NCBI GenBank assembly: GCA_035295125.1 | Contig: DATGJP010000021.1 | Span: forward strand, 1 to 23,058 | Source: JAICMB01 sp035295125 | GTDB taxonomy: Bacteria > Acidobacteriota > Terriglobia > Bryobacterales > Bryobacteraceae | Direction of reading: 5' to 3' | DNA length: 23,058 bases | In this document: positions 6,607-15,072 of the stretch, one piece after another | Layout of the letters: each line of letters begins with the position of its first letter | Position numbering within the stretch: position 1 is the first letter of the stretch | Made by a program: the position numbers and the translations under genes | The notes under the pieces: generated by a model | What the model was told of the DNA's origin: nothing | Databases searched by the model: none | What the model saw: the letters and a program-made list of their open reading frames with translations, nothing else

Positions 6607-7602
6607 TCAGAACTGCAGGACAGCGGCTCCCCGGATTTGATCGTGCTTTAACGTGTTCAGCGCCGCGTTGGCCTCGCTCATCGCGAATAGCTGCGTCTCG
6701 GTTCGAATTGGGATCGTTGCTGCCAACTTCAGGAAGTCCTCACCGTCCTTTCGCGTATTGTTTGCGACGCTACGAATCAGTCGTTCGTGATACAGCAGAT
6801 CGTAGCCGAACTGTGGAATCGGGCTCATATGGATGCCTCCGCAGATCACAGCACCGCCCTTCTTCAGAGTCTTCAACGCTGCCGGGACCAGTTCGCCGGC
6901 GGGCGCAAAGATGATCGCCGCATCGAGTTTCTGGGGTGGCTGGTCAAACGACGTTCCGGCCCAGACTGCCCCCAACTCGAGCGCCAATTGCGCGTGGCGC
7001 TGTTCGCGGGTGAGCGCGTACACCTCGACGCCCCAATAGCGTGCCACCTGAATCGCAACATGGGCCGCAGCCCCAAATCCGTACAGTCCGAGTCGCGCGC
7101 CCCGGCTCACTCCCGAGAGGCGCAAACAGCGGAAACCGATGATGCCGGCGCAGAGCAGCGGGGCGGCGTGAAGATCGGGAAAGCCTTCCGGGATCGTGTA
7201 GACGAAGTGGTCGGGCGCGAGCACATACTCGCCATAGCCGCCGTTCACTGTGTAGCCGGTGAATTCGGGAGCATCACAGAGATTCTCCTGGTCGTGGCGG
7301 CAATACTCGCAGACGCCGTCAGTCCGATGCAGCCAGGCCACTCCAACGCGATCGCCTTTTTCGTGGCGCCTGGCCTCCGGGCCTCGCGCTTCCACTGTCC
7401 CGACCACCTGGTGCCCGGGGATCACGGGCGACTTTCGCGGCGCCAGTTCGCCCTCGACCACGTGCAAATCAGTTCGGCACACTCCGCAGGCATGCACCCG
7501 GATCAGCAGTTGATCGGCCGACGGCTCCGGTGTTTCAACGTCTGTCCACTCCAATGGATTGCTCTCCACGGGGCGCGGTTCGCGCAGGATCGCTGCTTTC
7601 AT
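6607..7602 (-). CDS. Zinc-dependent alcohol dehydrogenase (MDR family)
   Basis: A 331-residue medium-chain dehydrogenase of the AdhA/CAD-like group that oxidises alcohols or reduces aldehydes with a nicotinamide cofactor. Catalytic zinc ligands are visible as C42 (ACGVCRTDLH), H64 (PGHQVVG) and C151 (LLCAG). The GroES-like domain ends near residue 125 and the Rossmann fold starts at GLYGFGAAAHVAIQVAR. The structural zinc lobe has D95 where the first Cys usually stands (RTDGVCEYCRHDQENLC), followed by C98, C101 and C109. The catalytic GHE motif reads GHQ. Substrate unknown. The ATG at 7602 is only 20 bases from the divergent aminotransferase start. Confidence 0.9.
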   Translation of the reverse strand: MKAAILREPRPVESNPLEWTDVETPEPSADQLLIRVHACGVCRTDLHVVEGELAPRKSPVIPGHQVVGTVEARGPEARRHEKGDRVGVAWLHRTDGVCEYCRHDQENLCDAPEFTGYTVNGGYGEYVLAPDHFVYTIPEGFPDLHAAPLLCAGIIGFRCLRLSGVSRGARLGLYGFGAAAHVAIQVARYWGVEVYALTREQRHAQLALELGAVWAGTSFDQPPQKLDAAIIFAPAGELVPAALKTLKKGGAVICGGIHMSPIPQFGYDLLYHERLIRSVANNTRKDGEDFLKLAATIPIRTETQLFAMSEANAALNTLKHDQIRGAAVLQF

Positions 7603-7607
7603 CCATT

Positions 7608-7613
7608 TACAAT
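7608..7613 (+). promoter_or_regulatory. Candidate -10 box for alaC
   Basis: TACAAT lies nine bases before the alaC ATG, inside the 20-base gap to the divergent dehydrogenase. Transcription from it would start within a few bases of the ATG, consistent with the absence of a Shine-Dalgarno. No convincing -35 box is seen, and any such box would lie inside the dehydrogenase coding region. Confidence 0.3.
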
Positions 7614-7622
7614 GGTAGTTCT

Positions 7623-8819
7623 ATGAGTGCTGTGCCGACTGACGAGTTCTACCGCATCCAGAAGCTGCCGCCATATGTTTTTGCCGTTATCAACGAGCTG
7701 CGGGCAAAGGCCCGCGCGGCACAGATGGATGTGATCGATCTGGGCATGGGCAATCCCGATGGCTCGACGCCCAAGCCGGTAGTTGACAAGCTGATCGAAG
7801 CGGTCAAGAATCCCAAGAATCATCGCTACTCGATGTCCCGCGGCATTCCCCGGCTGCGCGACGAAATTGTGCGGCACTACCGAAAAGGCTACGGAGTCGA
7901 ACTCGATCCCGAAACCGAGGCGATCGTCACGATCGGAGCGAAGGATGCTGTCGCGCATCTGCTGTTCGCAGTGATCGGACCGGGCGATACAGTCGTCTCG
8001 CCGAACCCGTGTTACCCGATTCACCAGTACGGCGTGATCATGGCGGAAGGGCATGCCTGCATGCTTCCGATGCCCGATCCGGCGACTTTTCTGAACCGCC
8101 TGGAGGACCTCTACCAGCGCAACAGTAAGCCGCCCAAGATGGTCCTGATTTCATTTCCGCACAATCCAACAACGCAGTGCGTGGAACTCGATTTCTTCAA
8201 GGAGGTCGTCGCGCTGGCGCATCGATACGGAACCATCGTGGTGCATGATTTCGCATACGCCGATATCTGCTTCGACGGCTACAAGGCGCCGAGCATCCTC
8301 GAGGTGGAAGGCGCCAAAGAAGTCGCGGTGGAGATCTATTCGATGTCGAAGAGCTTCAACATGGCGGGTTGGCGCGTCGGTTACTGCCTTGGAAATCGGA
8401 GGGTAATTGGCGCCCTGGCACGGATCAAGAGCTACCTCGATTATGGAGTCTTTCAGCCGATTCAGATCGCTTCGATTATTGCGCTGCGGGAGTGCCAGGC
8501 AGAGACGGCAAAAATCTCTCACGCGTATCAGCGGCGGCGCGACGTGCTCGTGCGGGGCTTGAATCGCTCGGGATGGCCGGTCGAATCCCCTCGGGGATCC
8601 ATGTTCGTGTGGGCCCCGATTCCCGAGCAGTTCCGGGCTATGGGATCGCTGGAATTTGCAAAGACGCTGATCGATAAGGCGCTCGTCGCTGTGTCGCCCG
8701 GCATTGGGTTTGGGCCTATGGGTGAGGGGTTCGTGCGGTTTGGGCTCGTGGAAAACGAGCACCGCATCCGGCAGGCGGTCAAGTCGATTCAGCGGTTCAT
8801 GAAAACAGAGTCGGCCTGA
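7623..8819 (+). CDS. alaC: Alanine/glutamate-pyruvate aminotransferase, AlaC type
   Basis: A 398-residue fold-type I PLP aminotransferase that closely follows E. coli AlaC along its length. Shared blocks include RLPPYVF-like QKLPPYVFAV, MGNPDGSTP, YSMSRGIPRLRDEI, the substrate/PLP segment SFPHNPTTQCVELDFF, VVHDFAYADI, the PLP lysine K243 in YSMSKSFNMAGWRVGY, and SPGIGFG. AlaC makes alanine from pyruvate and glutamate. The frame is open further upstream, but homologues begin near MSAVPTDEFYRIQ, so ATG 7623 is preferred. It has no Shine-Dalgarno and may be leaderless. Confidence 0.93.
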   Translation: MSAVPTDEFYRIQKLPPYVFAVINELRAKARAAQMDVIDLGMGNPDGSTPKPVVDKLIEAVKNPKNHRYSMSRGIPRLRDEIVRHYRKGYGVELDPETEAIVTIGAKDAVAHLLFAVIGPGDTVVSPNPCYPIHQYGVIMAEGHACMLPMPDPATFLNRLEDLYQRNSKPPKMVLISFPHNPTTQCVELDFFKEVVALAHRYGTIVVHDFAYADICFDGYKAPSILEVEGAKEVAVEIYSMSKSFNMAGWRVGYCLGNRRVIGALARIKSYLDYGVFQPIQIASIIALRECQAETAKISHAYQRRRDVLVRGLNRSGWPVESPRGSMFVWAPIPEQFRAMGSLEFAKTLIDKALVAVSPGIGFGPMGEGFVRFGLVENEHRIRQAVKSIQRFMKTESA

Positions 8820-8825
8820 AGGCCG
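8812..8825. repeat. Small palindrome at the alaC stop codon
   Basis: CGGCC-TGAA-GGCCG: a five-base stem whose loop contains the TGA stop of alaC. It shares the TGAA loop with the palindromes at 1921-1941 and 8845-8863. Confidence 0.45.
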
Positions 8826-8844
8826 GTGTCACGCACCCGTGTAA

Positions 8845-8863
8845 AGCAGGCTGAACGCCTGCT
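8845..8863. repeat. Palindrome downstream of alaC (REP-like)
   Basis: AGCAGGC (8845-8851) and GCCTGCT (8857-8863) form a perfect seven-base stem with a TGAAC loop. The core GCAGGC-TGAA-n-GCCTGC is the same as the palindrome after rplK read on the other strand. It sits in the 159-base gap between convergent alaC and an ADOP gene and may act as a bidirectional terminator. The rest of the gap (8864-8978) shows nothing recognisable. Confidence 0.55.
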
Positions 8864-8978
8864 CCGTCCTTCCACATCCTCCAAATCTTCGAGGGACGCG
8901 AAGAATCAGAGGCTGTGCAATACCATTGCTCATCGACTTTTGCGGACCGGCGATCCATCACGACAGGGCTGAAGGGAC

Positions 8979-11432
8979 TCACTCGTACCGCAACGCGACC
9001 ATCGGATCGCACCGCGTGGCCCGCCGGGCCGGTACGATACTGGCGACTGCCGCGACTCCCGCCAGCAACAATGCCATGGCGGCGAACGTCAAGGGATCGA
9101 ACGCGTCAATCCCAAACAGCAACCCCCGAATCAGGCGCGTGAGAATCAAAGCCCCCGCCGCGCCTGCCGCGACTCCAGCGACGGCCAAGGTCATTCCATG
9201 ACGCAAGACTAGTCCGGTCACGTCCGCCGCACTTGCCCCCAATGCCATACGAATTCCAAATTCGGTGGTCCTTCGCGTCACGGCATAAGAAATGACGCCA
9301 TACAGACCCACCGCCGCCAGGATCAGGGCCGTCATCGAAAACAGGCTGAGAAGGGTAGTCAGGAATCGCGGACGCGATCGGGCGCCCGCCATCACTTCAT
9401 CCATCGTCAGCACCTGCGCGACCGGCAGTGCCGGATCGATGGCGTGGATCGCCGATCGTACCGGACTGACCAAGGATTTGGGATCTCCCGCAGCCTTGAC
9501 AACGACGTAAGCCTGAAGCGTCGAATAGCCTTCCTGCTGATACGGAAAGAAAAGCTCCGTGCCGGCGGGCAGATCAAGCGCGGAGTTCTTTACGTCCGCC
9601 ACGACACCGACGATGGTCCTCCAGGGATCGGTAACGCCAGAACGCACCCGTCGGCCGATCGGGCTCCGATTCCCGTAGAACATGCGAGCCATCGCCTGGT
9701 TCACGATCACCGTAGGGGCTCCGCCCTTACCATCGCGCTCGTCGAAAAACCTCCCTTCCACCAGTCGCATCCCCATCGTCTCGAAGAAATGATCTCCCGT
9801 GTTTTGCCAATAGTCGATGTTTTGCATCGGGCCGCCCCGCACCATTACGAAATTCTCGATCTGCGTGTCGTTGGCCTGGATTGCCCGCTGCGGCGGAAGG
9901 CCGCTCATCATGGTGACGGATTGCACCCCGGGTATCGCCGCGACGCCTTGCTGCACGTTCTGCCAGAAACGAGTGATGTTTTCGCCCTTCGGATAGACGG
10001 TTTGCGGAAGGTTGACGCGCATCGTGAGCAGGCGATCCGGCTCAAACCCGGGGTTGACGTCCGCCAGTTTCCAGAACGCCCGAATCATCAGCCCGGTTCC
10101 AATGAGAAGCACGAGCGCAAGCGCCAGTTCGGCTGAAACCAGCACCGATCGGAAACGATTTGAGGCGACCGATCCGGAAGAACGCCCGCTTGCCGCCTTG
10201 AGCGCGTCGTGTAGTGTTCCAGCGGTGATGTGAGCGAGCGGTGCGAACCCGAAAACGACCGCCGTAAGCAGACAAACGCCTAGCGTCACTGCGAGTACCG
10301 CGGGGTCGACACTCACCTCCGAAGCGCGAGGGATGTTCGCGCGCCCGGCAGAGATTAATGTCCTCAGGGTGGCGACGGCCGCCAGTACGCCGAGCGCCCC
10401 TCCAGCGAGCGACAAAAGCAGACCCTCGGCGATAAACTGGCGAGTGAGTTGAGCCAACCCGGCCCCGAGTGCTTTGCGAATGGCAATCTCGCGCTGGCGC
10501 GCCTCTGCCCGCGCCAGCAGAAGATTCGCCACGTTGACGCAAGCGATCAGCAGCACGAACCCAACCGCGCCCATCAGGGTCCATAGCGCCGGGCGAATCG
10601 CCCGAACCACCTCATCCTGAAGAGCGTAAGTCACGATCGTGTGGACCTTCGGATCGAACGGATGGTTCTTCGGCCCCACCCGGTCTATCGACTGGCGGAC
10701 GTGCAGCGCAATTTCATCCGTGGCCTGGTGCAGCGTCACACCGGGCTTCAGTCGACCCAGCAAGGAAAGGAAGTGGCCGCCGCGCCGCTTCGGATCGGGA
10801 GGGCCGAGTTGAAAAGCCTCCCAGAGTTCGGGCGGATTCAGATCGCCAGGCGGGAACGTGAAGTCAGGCGCCATGACGCCGATGATGTTGGCGTTCTGCC
10901 CATTGACCTGCACAACACGTCCGAGGATCGAAGCGTCGGCTCCGAAAGCTCGTAGCCACAATCCGTGTGAGATCACAACAGTCAGCGGCGCGCCGGGATC
11001 ATCGTCGCTTGGCGAGATCGTGCGGCCCAACGCCGGCGAAACCCCTAACGAATGGAAAAGGCCGCCCGTGATAAAACAGCTATTCACGCGAATCGGCTCC
11101 GCTGCGCCTGCAAGATTGGTGCCGGCAGTGAGCCAGGCGTCCATCGATTCCCACGAATTCAACTCGTGCGAAAGTTCGTAAAATTCCGGCACTGAAACTG
11201 CGAAGCGCCGCAGGCCACCATTCGGAAACGTAGGAAATTCAGTGTATAGCCGATAGAGGCGGCCGGGTTCGCGATAGTTAAGGGGCCGCAGCAACACAGC
11301 ATGAACGACGCTAAAGATGGCCGTATTCAAACCAATACCGAGCGCCAGGCACAACACCGCCGCAATCGTGAACGTGGGATTCGCGACGAGAATCCTCGCC
11401 GCGTATCGAAGATCCTTCAGAAAGGACGCCAT
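8979..11432 (-). CDS. ADOP-type FtsX/MacB-like permease (second copy)
   Basis: An 817-residue orphan permease without the extra N-terminal domain: it begins MASFLKDLRYAARILVANP and goes straight into the first membrane span (ALGIGLNTAIFSVVHAVLLRPL). The first FtsX core contains VLLIACVNVANLLLARAEARQREIAIRKALGA; the second ends with EFGIRMALGASAADVTGLVL, two further spans, and the typical tail VPARRATRCDPMVALRYE. The Shine-Dalgarno AGGAG lies about five bases before the ATG. No ATPase gene adjoins it and no padR is near. It is divergent from the TPR-CHAT gene, sharing a 193-base gap. Transport substrate or partner unknown. Confidence 0.93.
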   Translation of the reverse strand: MASFLKDLRYAARILVANPTFTIAAVLCLALGIGLNTAIFSVVHAVLLRPLNYREPGRLYRLYTEFPTFPNGGLRRFAVSVPEFYELSHELNSWESMDAWLTAGTNLAGAAEPIRVNSCFITGGLFHSLGVSPALGRTISPSDDDPGAPLTVVISHGLWLRAFGADASILGRVVQVNGQNANIIGVMAPDFTFPPGDLNPPELWEAFQLGPPDPKRRGGHFLSLLGRLKPGVTLHQATDEIALHVRQSIDRVGPKNHPFDPKVHTIVTYALQDEVVRAIRPALWTLMGAVGFVLLIACVNVANLLLARAEARQREIAIRKALGAGLAQLTRQFIAEGLLLSLAGGALGVLAAVATLRTLISAGRANIPRASEVSVDPAVLAVTLGVCLLTAVVFGFAPLAHITAGTLHDALKAASGRSSGSVASNRFRSVLVSAELALALVLLIGTGLMIRAFWKLADVNPGFEPDRLLTMRVNLPQTVYPKGENITRFWQNVQQGVAAIPGVQSVTMMSGLPPQRAIQANDTQIENFVMVRGGPMQNIDYWQNTGDHFFETMGMRLVEGRFFDERDGKGGAPTVIVNQAMARMFYGNRSPIGRRVRSGVTDPWRTIVGVVADVKNSALDLPAGTELFFPYQQEGYSTLQAYVVVKAAGDPKSLVSPVRSAIHAIDPALPVAQVLTMDEVMAGARSRPRFLTTLLSLFSMTALILAAVGLYGVISYAVTRRTTEFGIRMALGASAADVTGLVLRHGMTLAVAGVAAGAAGALILTRLIRGLLFGIDAFDPLTFAAMALLLAGVAAVASIVPARRATRCDPMVALRYE

Positions 11433-11610
11433 AGCTCTCCTATCTTCCTATTTCGGGTTCGGGGATCATGCCCATTCAGGTTCAACGTGCTTCGCCGGCG
11501 AACGGTTTCGCAGGAATCGAAGCCGCCACGTTGTCCGAATACTGACGTAGAAGTGTCCTTTTCTGCTCTTTCCCCAAACACTCTCGCCCCTATACCGACG
11601 TTTGCGATCC

Positions 11611-11616
11611 TATAAT
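11611..11616 (+). promoter_or_regulatory. Candidate -10 box for the TPR-CHAT gene
   Basis: A perfect TATAAT ends ten bases before the ATG at 11626, predicting a transcript start within about three bases of the start codon. No Shine-Dalgarno lies before the ATG, so a leaderless or near-leaderless message is likely. No clear -35 hexamer is visible. The rest of the gap (11433-11610) contains nothing else I can name. Confidence 0.45.
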
Positions 11617-11625
11617 CGTTTGGTA

Positions 11626-14600
11626 ATGCGTTGCCGCTGGAGCCTGATTCCATTCGCTGTGCTCATTTCTGCGTCCGGTAGCCCGCAAATCAACCGGCCC
11701 GCGCTTCTTCCATCCTCCACCCGCACAGAAAAATTGCCCGACGGGAAATCGGCAGCCTTCCCTATCCAACTCGGTGCGAACGAAACAACCGAACTCGAAC
11801 TGGTAGAAATTCACGGTCTCGCGGGTTGGCTCTCGGTGGTTGCGGCAGACGGTAGTGAACTCGTCGAGGCGGATTTTGAGCAGCGCATATCTACCGCCAG
11901 GAACCTGTTGATTCCACCGGGCGCAGTGACGATCCGAATCGAACCGGTTCAGCACGGCTCTGCGGAACGTACCTTCGAGCTGCATATTGGCGCAGCCCAC
12001 GTGATTACCCCGCTGGATCGTACCCGGCTGGAGGCCGAGAAACTGCTTGGTGAAGGGGAACATCTATCGCGCGAGCAAAAGCGGGGCAATGTTGACCCGG
12101 CAATTCTGGCTTTCCAGAAGTCCGCGATGCTTTGGAAACAGCTCTCGGACAAGACCCGCGAGGCTACCGCTGTCCTGGATCTGGGTTCCATCCGGATCGC
12201 TAAAGCAGACTACAAAACCGCACTCGAGGATAGCCAGCACGCATTGGATCTATGGACCGCCATCCAGGATCGCAATGGGATGGCATCGGCCCTCAATGAA
12301 ATCGCCGTTTTGTACGTTTTCAGGGAACAGCAGAAGAAGGCAGACGAAGCCGTTTCCCAGGCAATCGAGCTGGCGCGCTCGTCCCGTGACGATCGAAACC
12401 TGGCTCGAGGTTTGATGATTCGGGCCGACATCCGCTCCCGTCGCGGGGAAAACGATCAGGCTCGCGCCGACTACCTCGAAGCGCTGCAACTCACACGGAG
12501 CGAAGGCGACCGATTGGCTGAAGCCGACGCCCTCAGCTACCTCGCCACTCTCGAACACGATTTGGGGCGGTTTGACGAGTCTGTACAGCATGGCACGCTT
12601 GCCCTCGCTATCGACCGCGAGGAGGACGACAAAGCGGGAACGGGTTCCTGTCTGGTCCGATTAAGCACGATTTATGCCAGCCGGGGTGAATTTACCCAAG
12701 CCATTGCCTACGGAGAAGAAGCTCTCCCATTGCTGAAAGACTTTTCGTCCGTGTCGAGATACGGGAACGCGCTCTACAACGTCGCCTCTTACTACCTGCA
12801 CGTCGACAACTTTTCCCGGGCCTTGGACGACTATGCGGAGGCACTGGCCATCTTCCGCAAAGCTGGAACTGTTCTTGGCCAGGCTTATGTGCTCAGCGGC
12901 CTGGCGCATGCTCACCTGTTGCTGGGCGATACCGATAAGTCGGACGGCCTCTATCGCGAGTCGGCCGCTGAATTCCACAAGGCTTCCAATAAACAAGGTG
13001 AGGTGACGGCATTACTCGCGCTCGGAGGAATCGCGCGGCGCCGCCATCAGTTCTCGAAAGCACTCGAACTGGAGCAGCAGGCACTGACGACGGCGCGGGA
13101 CGCCGGGTTACGGCGGTCCGAGGAATCGGCCTTGGCCAATACCGCTGAGACGCAGTTTCAAGCCCGGGATTTTGCGGCGTCCGCTAAAGCTGCCGCGGAG
13201 AAACTCGATTTAATTCAAAAAGCGGGTTCGACGGAACAGGAGGAACGGGCAAACGCCTTGTATCAGCAGGGCCGGGCACTGCAATCCTTGCGTGAGTACG
13301 ACCGCGCCAAAGAGTCGTTGGAACAGGCGCTCGCTCAGTACGAGAGGCTTGGGACAATCCGGCCGGCGGCGGATGTGCTTTATGAACTGGCGCTCCTGGA
13401 CACGAAGACCGGACATCTTCAAGAAGCACATTCCCGGATTGCGCAGGCGCTGGATCGGCTGGAGTCGGTTGGCGCGGGGGCGGGAACCGCTGAGACGCGT
13501 ATGCTTTTTGCGGCCTCGCACCGCAGATGCTACGACCTCGCCATCGACGTAGCGATGCAGTTGCACGACAGCGCGGGAGCGTTCGAGCTCAGCGAGCGGG
13601 GACGCGCGCGGGGATTGATTGATTTGATCCGCGGACGTCGGCTGGACATACGTGCCGGCGTGGATTCCGCGCTGCTCGAACAGGAGCGCAGAATCGAGGA
13701 AAAGCTCGATTCGAATCAGGATCGGCTCACGCGTCTGTCGGCCGGCGCGCACGACCCCGCCGCGGAGCAACAGATCAGGAGACAGATCGAAACTCTCGCC
13801 GAAGAATATCGCGGCGTCGAGGCCCGCATTCGTGCGAGCAGCCCTCGCTATACGTCCCTGGTGCAGCCGCGCAATCTGTCCACCACGGAAGTGCAGTCGC
13901 GTCTGCTTGATCGGAATACCGCTCTGGTCGAGTTCTGGCTGGCGGATGAGCGCAGCTATGCCTGGCTGGTGACCAAGAGCGGCTGTCGTGGATTCGAACT
14001 GCCGTCGCGGGAGAAAGTGGAAGCGCTGGCGCGGCGCGCCTATGATGCTCTCAACGCCCGCAATGCGAGTGCGCAGGAAAGCTTCGAGCAAAAACAGCAG
14101 CGGATCAGCGCCGCCGACCAGGAATTCGCGAAGGTTTCGGAGCAGTTGAGCAGCATGCTGCTGGGCAGGCTGACGGGCCTGGAAACCGTCACCCGCTTGT
14201 GGATCGTCAGTGACGGTGCTTTGGAATACCTGCCGTTTGCAGCGTTTCCCATGCCCGGGACCGGACGCCCGCTGGTCGCAACGCACGAAATTGTGCGGCT
14301 GCCATCCGCTCTGGCGCTCTCTGAAATCCGGCAGGAGATCGCCGGGAGACCACGGCCCGAGGAACTCGCTGCGGTGTTTGCCGACCCCGTATTCCAAACC
14401 GACGATGAACGTGTTGCTCGCCCGCGAACCGCTCAGGTAACAGATGCGGCGGACGTGACCCGCGCCGCGGCAGATGTCGATCTTGCCCATCTGCCCCGTC
14501 TCTATTTCTCGCGTCAGGAGGCGGACGCAATTCGGAGTCTCGCGGGCGGGCGTGGGGTTCGCGAAGATCTGGATTTCGACGCCAGCCGCGCCGAAGCCGA

Positions 14601-15066
14601 GAAACCGGCACTGTCGAAGTTCCAGGTGATTCACTTCGCCAGCCACGCGCTTCTCGACAGCAAACATCCGGAGCTTTCCGGCATCGTACTTTCGATGGTG
14701 AACCGCGAAGGCGAGCACGTCGATGGCTTTCTGCGATTGCACGATATTTACAACTTGCATCTCAATGCCGATTTGGTAACCCTGAGCGCCTGCCAGACAG
14801 CCCTCGGCCAGGAGGTTCGCAGCGAAGGCATGGTGGGGCTGACGCGCGGGTTGATGTATGCCGGCGCCCCGCAGGTACTGGCCAGTCTTTGGAGCGTCCG
14901 GGATCAGGCTACCTCCGAATTGATGCGCCGATTCTATGAAGGGCTGTTCGAGCTCCATCTCACACCCGAGGCGGCACTGCGGCGGGCGCAACTCGGGATG
15001 ATGCAGGACCGTCGCTGGCCGCAACCTTACTATTGGGCCGCTTTTACGGTGGAGGGGTCCAGGTGA
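11626..15066 (+). CDS. Exported TPR-repeat protein with CHAT (caspase-like) protease domain
   Basis: A 1146-residue protein. Residues 1-20 look like a signal peptide (RCRW then LIPFAVLISASGS); 25-130 form a beta-rich domain; about 136-590 hold roughly eleven tetratricopeptide repeats; a coiled, charged linker (about 670-740) follows; the C-terminal CHAT domain spans about 795-1140. Both caspase-type catalytic residues are present: H1007 in HFASHALLD and C1056 in LSACQTALG. CHAT proteins are cysteine proteases, usually activated through their repeat domain; substrate here unknown. ATG 11626 was preferred over the upstream TTG at 11602 because TATAAT lies between them. The gene ends six bases from the convergent FG-GAP gene, and the sigma/anti-sigma pair lies beyond that. 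Confidence 0.92.
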   Translation: MRCRWSLIPFAVLISASGSPQINRPALLPSSTRTEKLPDGKSAAFPIQLGANETTELELVEIHGLAGWLSVVAADGSELVEADFEQRISTARNLLIPPGAVTIRIEPVQHGSAERTFELHIGAAHVITPLDRTRLEAEKLLGEGEHLSREQKRGNVDPAILAFQKSAMLWKQLSDKTREATAVLDLGSIRIAKADYKTALEDSQHALDLWTAIQDRNGMASALNEIAVLYVFREQQKKADEAVSQAIELARSSRDDRNLARGLMIRADIRSRRGENDQARADYLEALQLTRSEGDRLAEADALSYLATLEHDLGRFDESVQHGTLALAIDREEDDKAGTGSCLVRLSTIYASRGEFTQAIAYGEEALPLLKDFSSVSRYGNALYNVASYYLHVDNFSRALDDYAEALAIFRKAGTVLGQAYVLSGLAHAHLLLGDTDKSDGLYRESAAEFHKASNKQGEVTALLALGGIARRRHQFSKALELEQQALTTARDAGLRRSEESALANTAETQFQARDFAASAKAAAEKLDLIQKAGSTEQEERANALYQQGRALQSLREYDRAKESLEQALAQYERLGTIRPAADVLYELALLDTKTGHLQEAHSRIAQALDRLESVGAGAGTAETRMLFAASHRRCYDLAIDVAMQLHDSAGAFELSERGRARGLIDLIRGRRLDIRAGVDSALLEQERRIEEKLDSNQDRLTRLSAGAHDPAAEQQIRRQIETLAEEYRGVEARIRASSPRYTSLVQPRNLSTTEVQSRLLDRNTALVEFWLADERSYAWLVTKSGCRGFELPSREKVEALARRAYDALNARNASAQESFEQKQQRISAADQEFAKVSEQLSSMLLGRLTGLETVTRLWIVSDGALEYLPFAAFPMPGTGRPLVATHEIVRLPSALALSEIRQEIAGRPRPEELAAVFADPVFQTDDERVARPRTAQVTDAADVTRAAADVDLAHLPRLYFSRQEADAIRSLAGGRGVREDLDFDASRAEAEKPALSKFQVIHFASHALLDSKHPELSGIVLSMVNREGEHVDGFLRLHDIYNLHLNADLVTLSACQTALGQEVRSEGMVGLTRGLMYAGAPQVLASLWSVRDQATSELMRRFYEGLFELHLTPEAALRRAQLGMMQDRRWPQPYYWAAFTVEGSR

Positions 15067-15072
15067 TCCTGG

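Noticed and set aside
11513..11535. ECF-type promoter (GGAAT, 15-base spacer, GTC) upstream of the TPR-CHAT gene
   Set aside because: Only a loose match, expected by chance in GC-rich DNA; no matching pair found before the sigma or FG-GAP genes.
13210..15024. 604-codon open frame antisense to the TPR-CHAT gene
   Set aside because: It is a codon-bias shadow in a GC-rich gene: no recognisable domain, composition rich in Arg/Gln/His, and the sense strand carries clear TPR and CHAT motifs.
11626..15066. Type III-E CRISPR Csx29 (Craspase) itself
   Set aside because: No gRAMP effector, Csx30/Csx31 or CRISPR array is visible, and this protein has a signal peptide; only the architecture is analogous.
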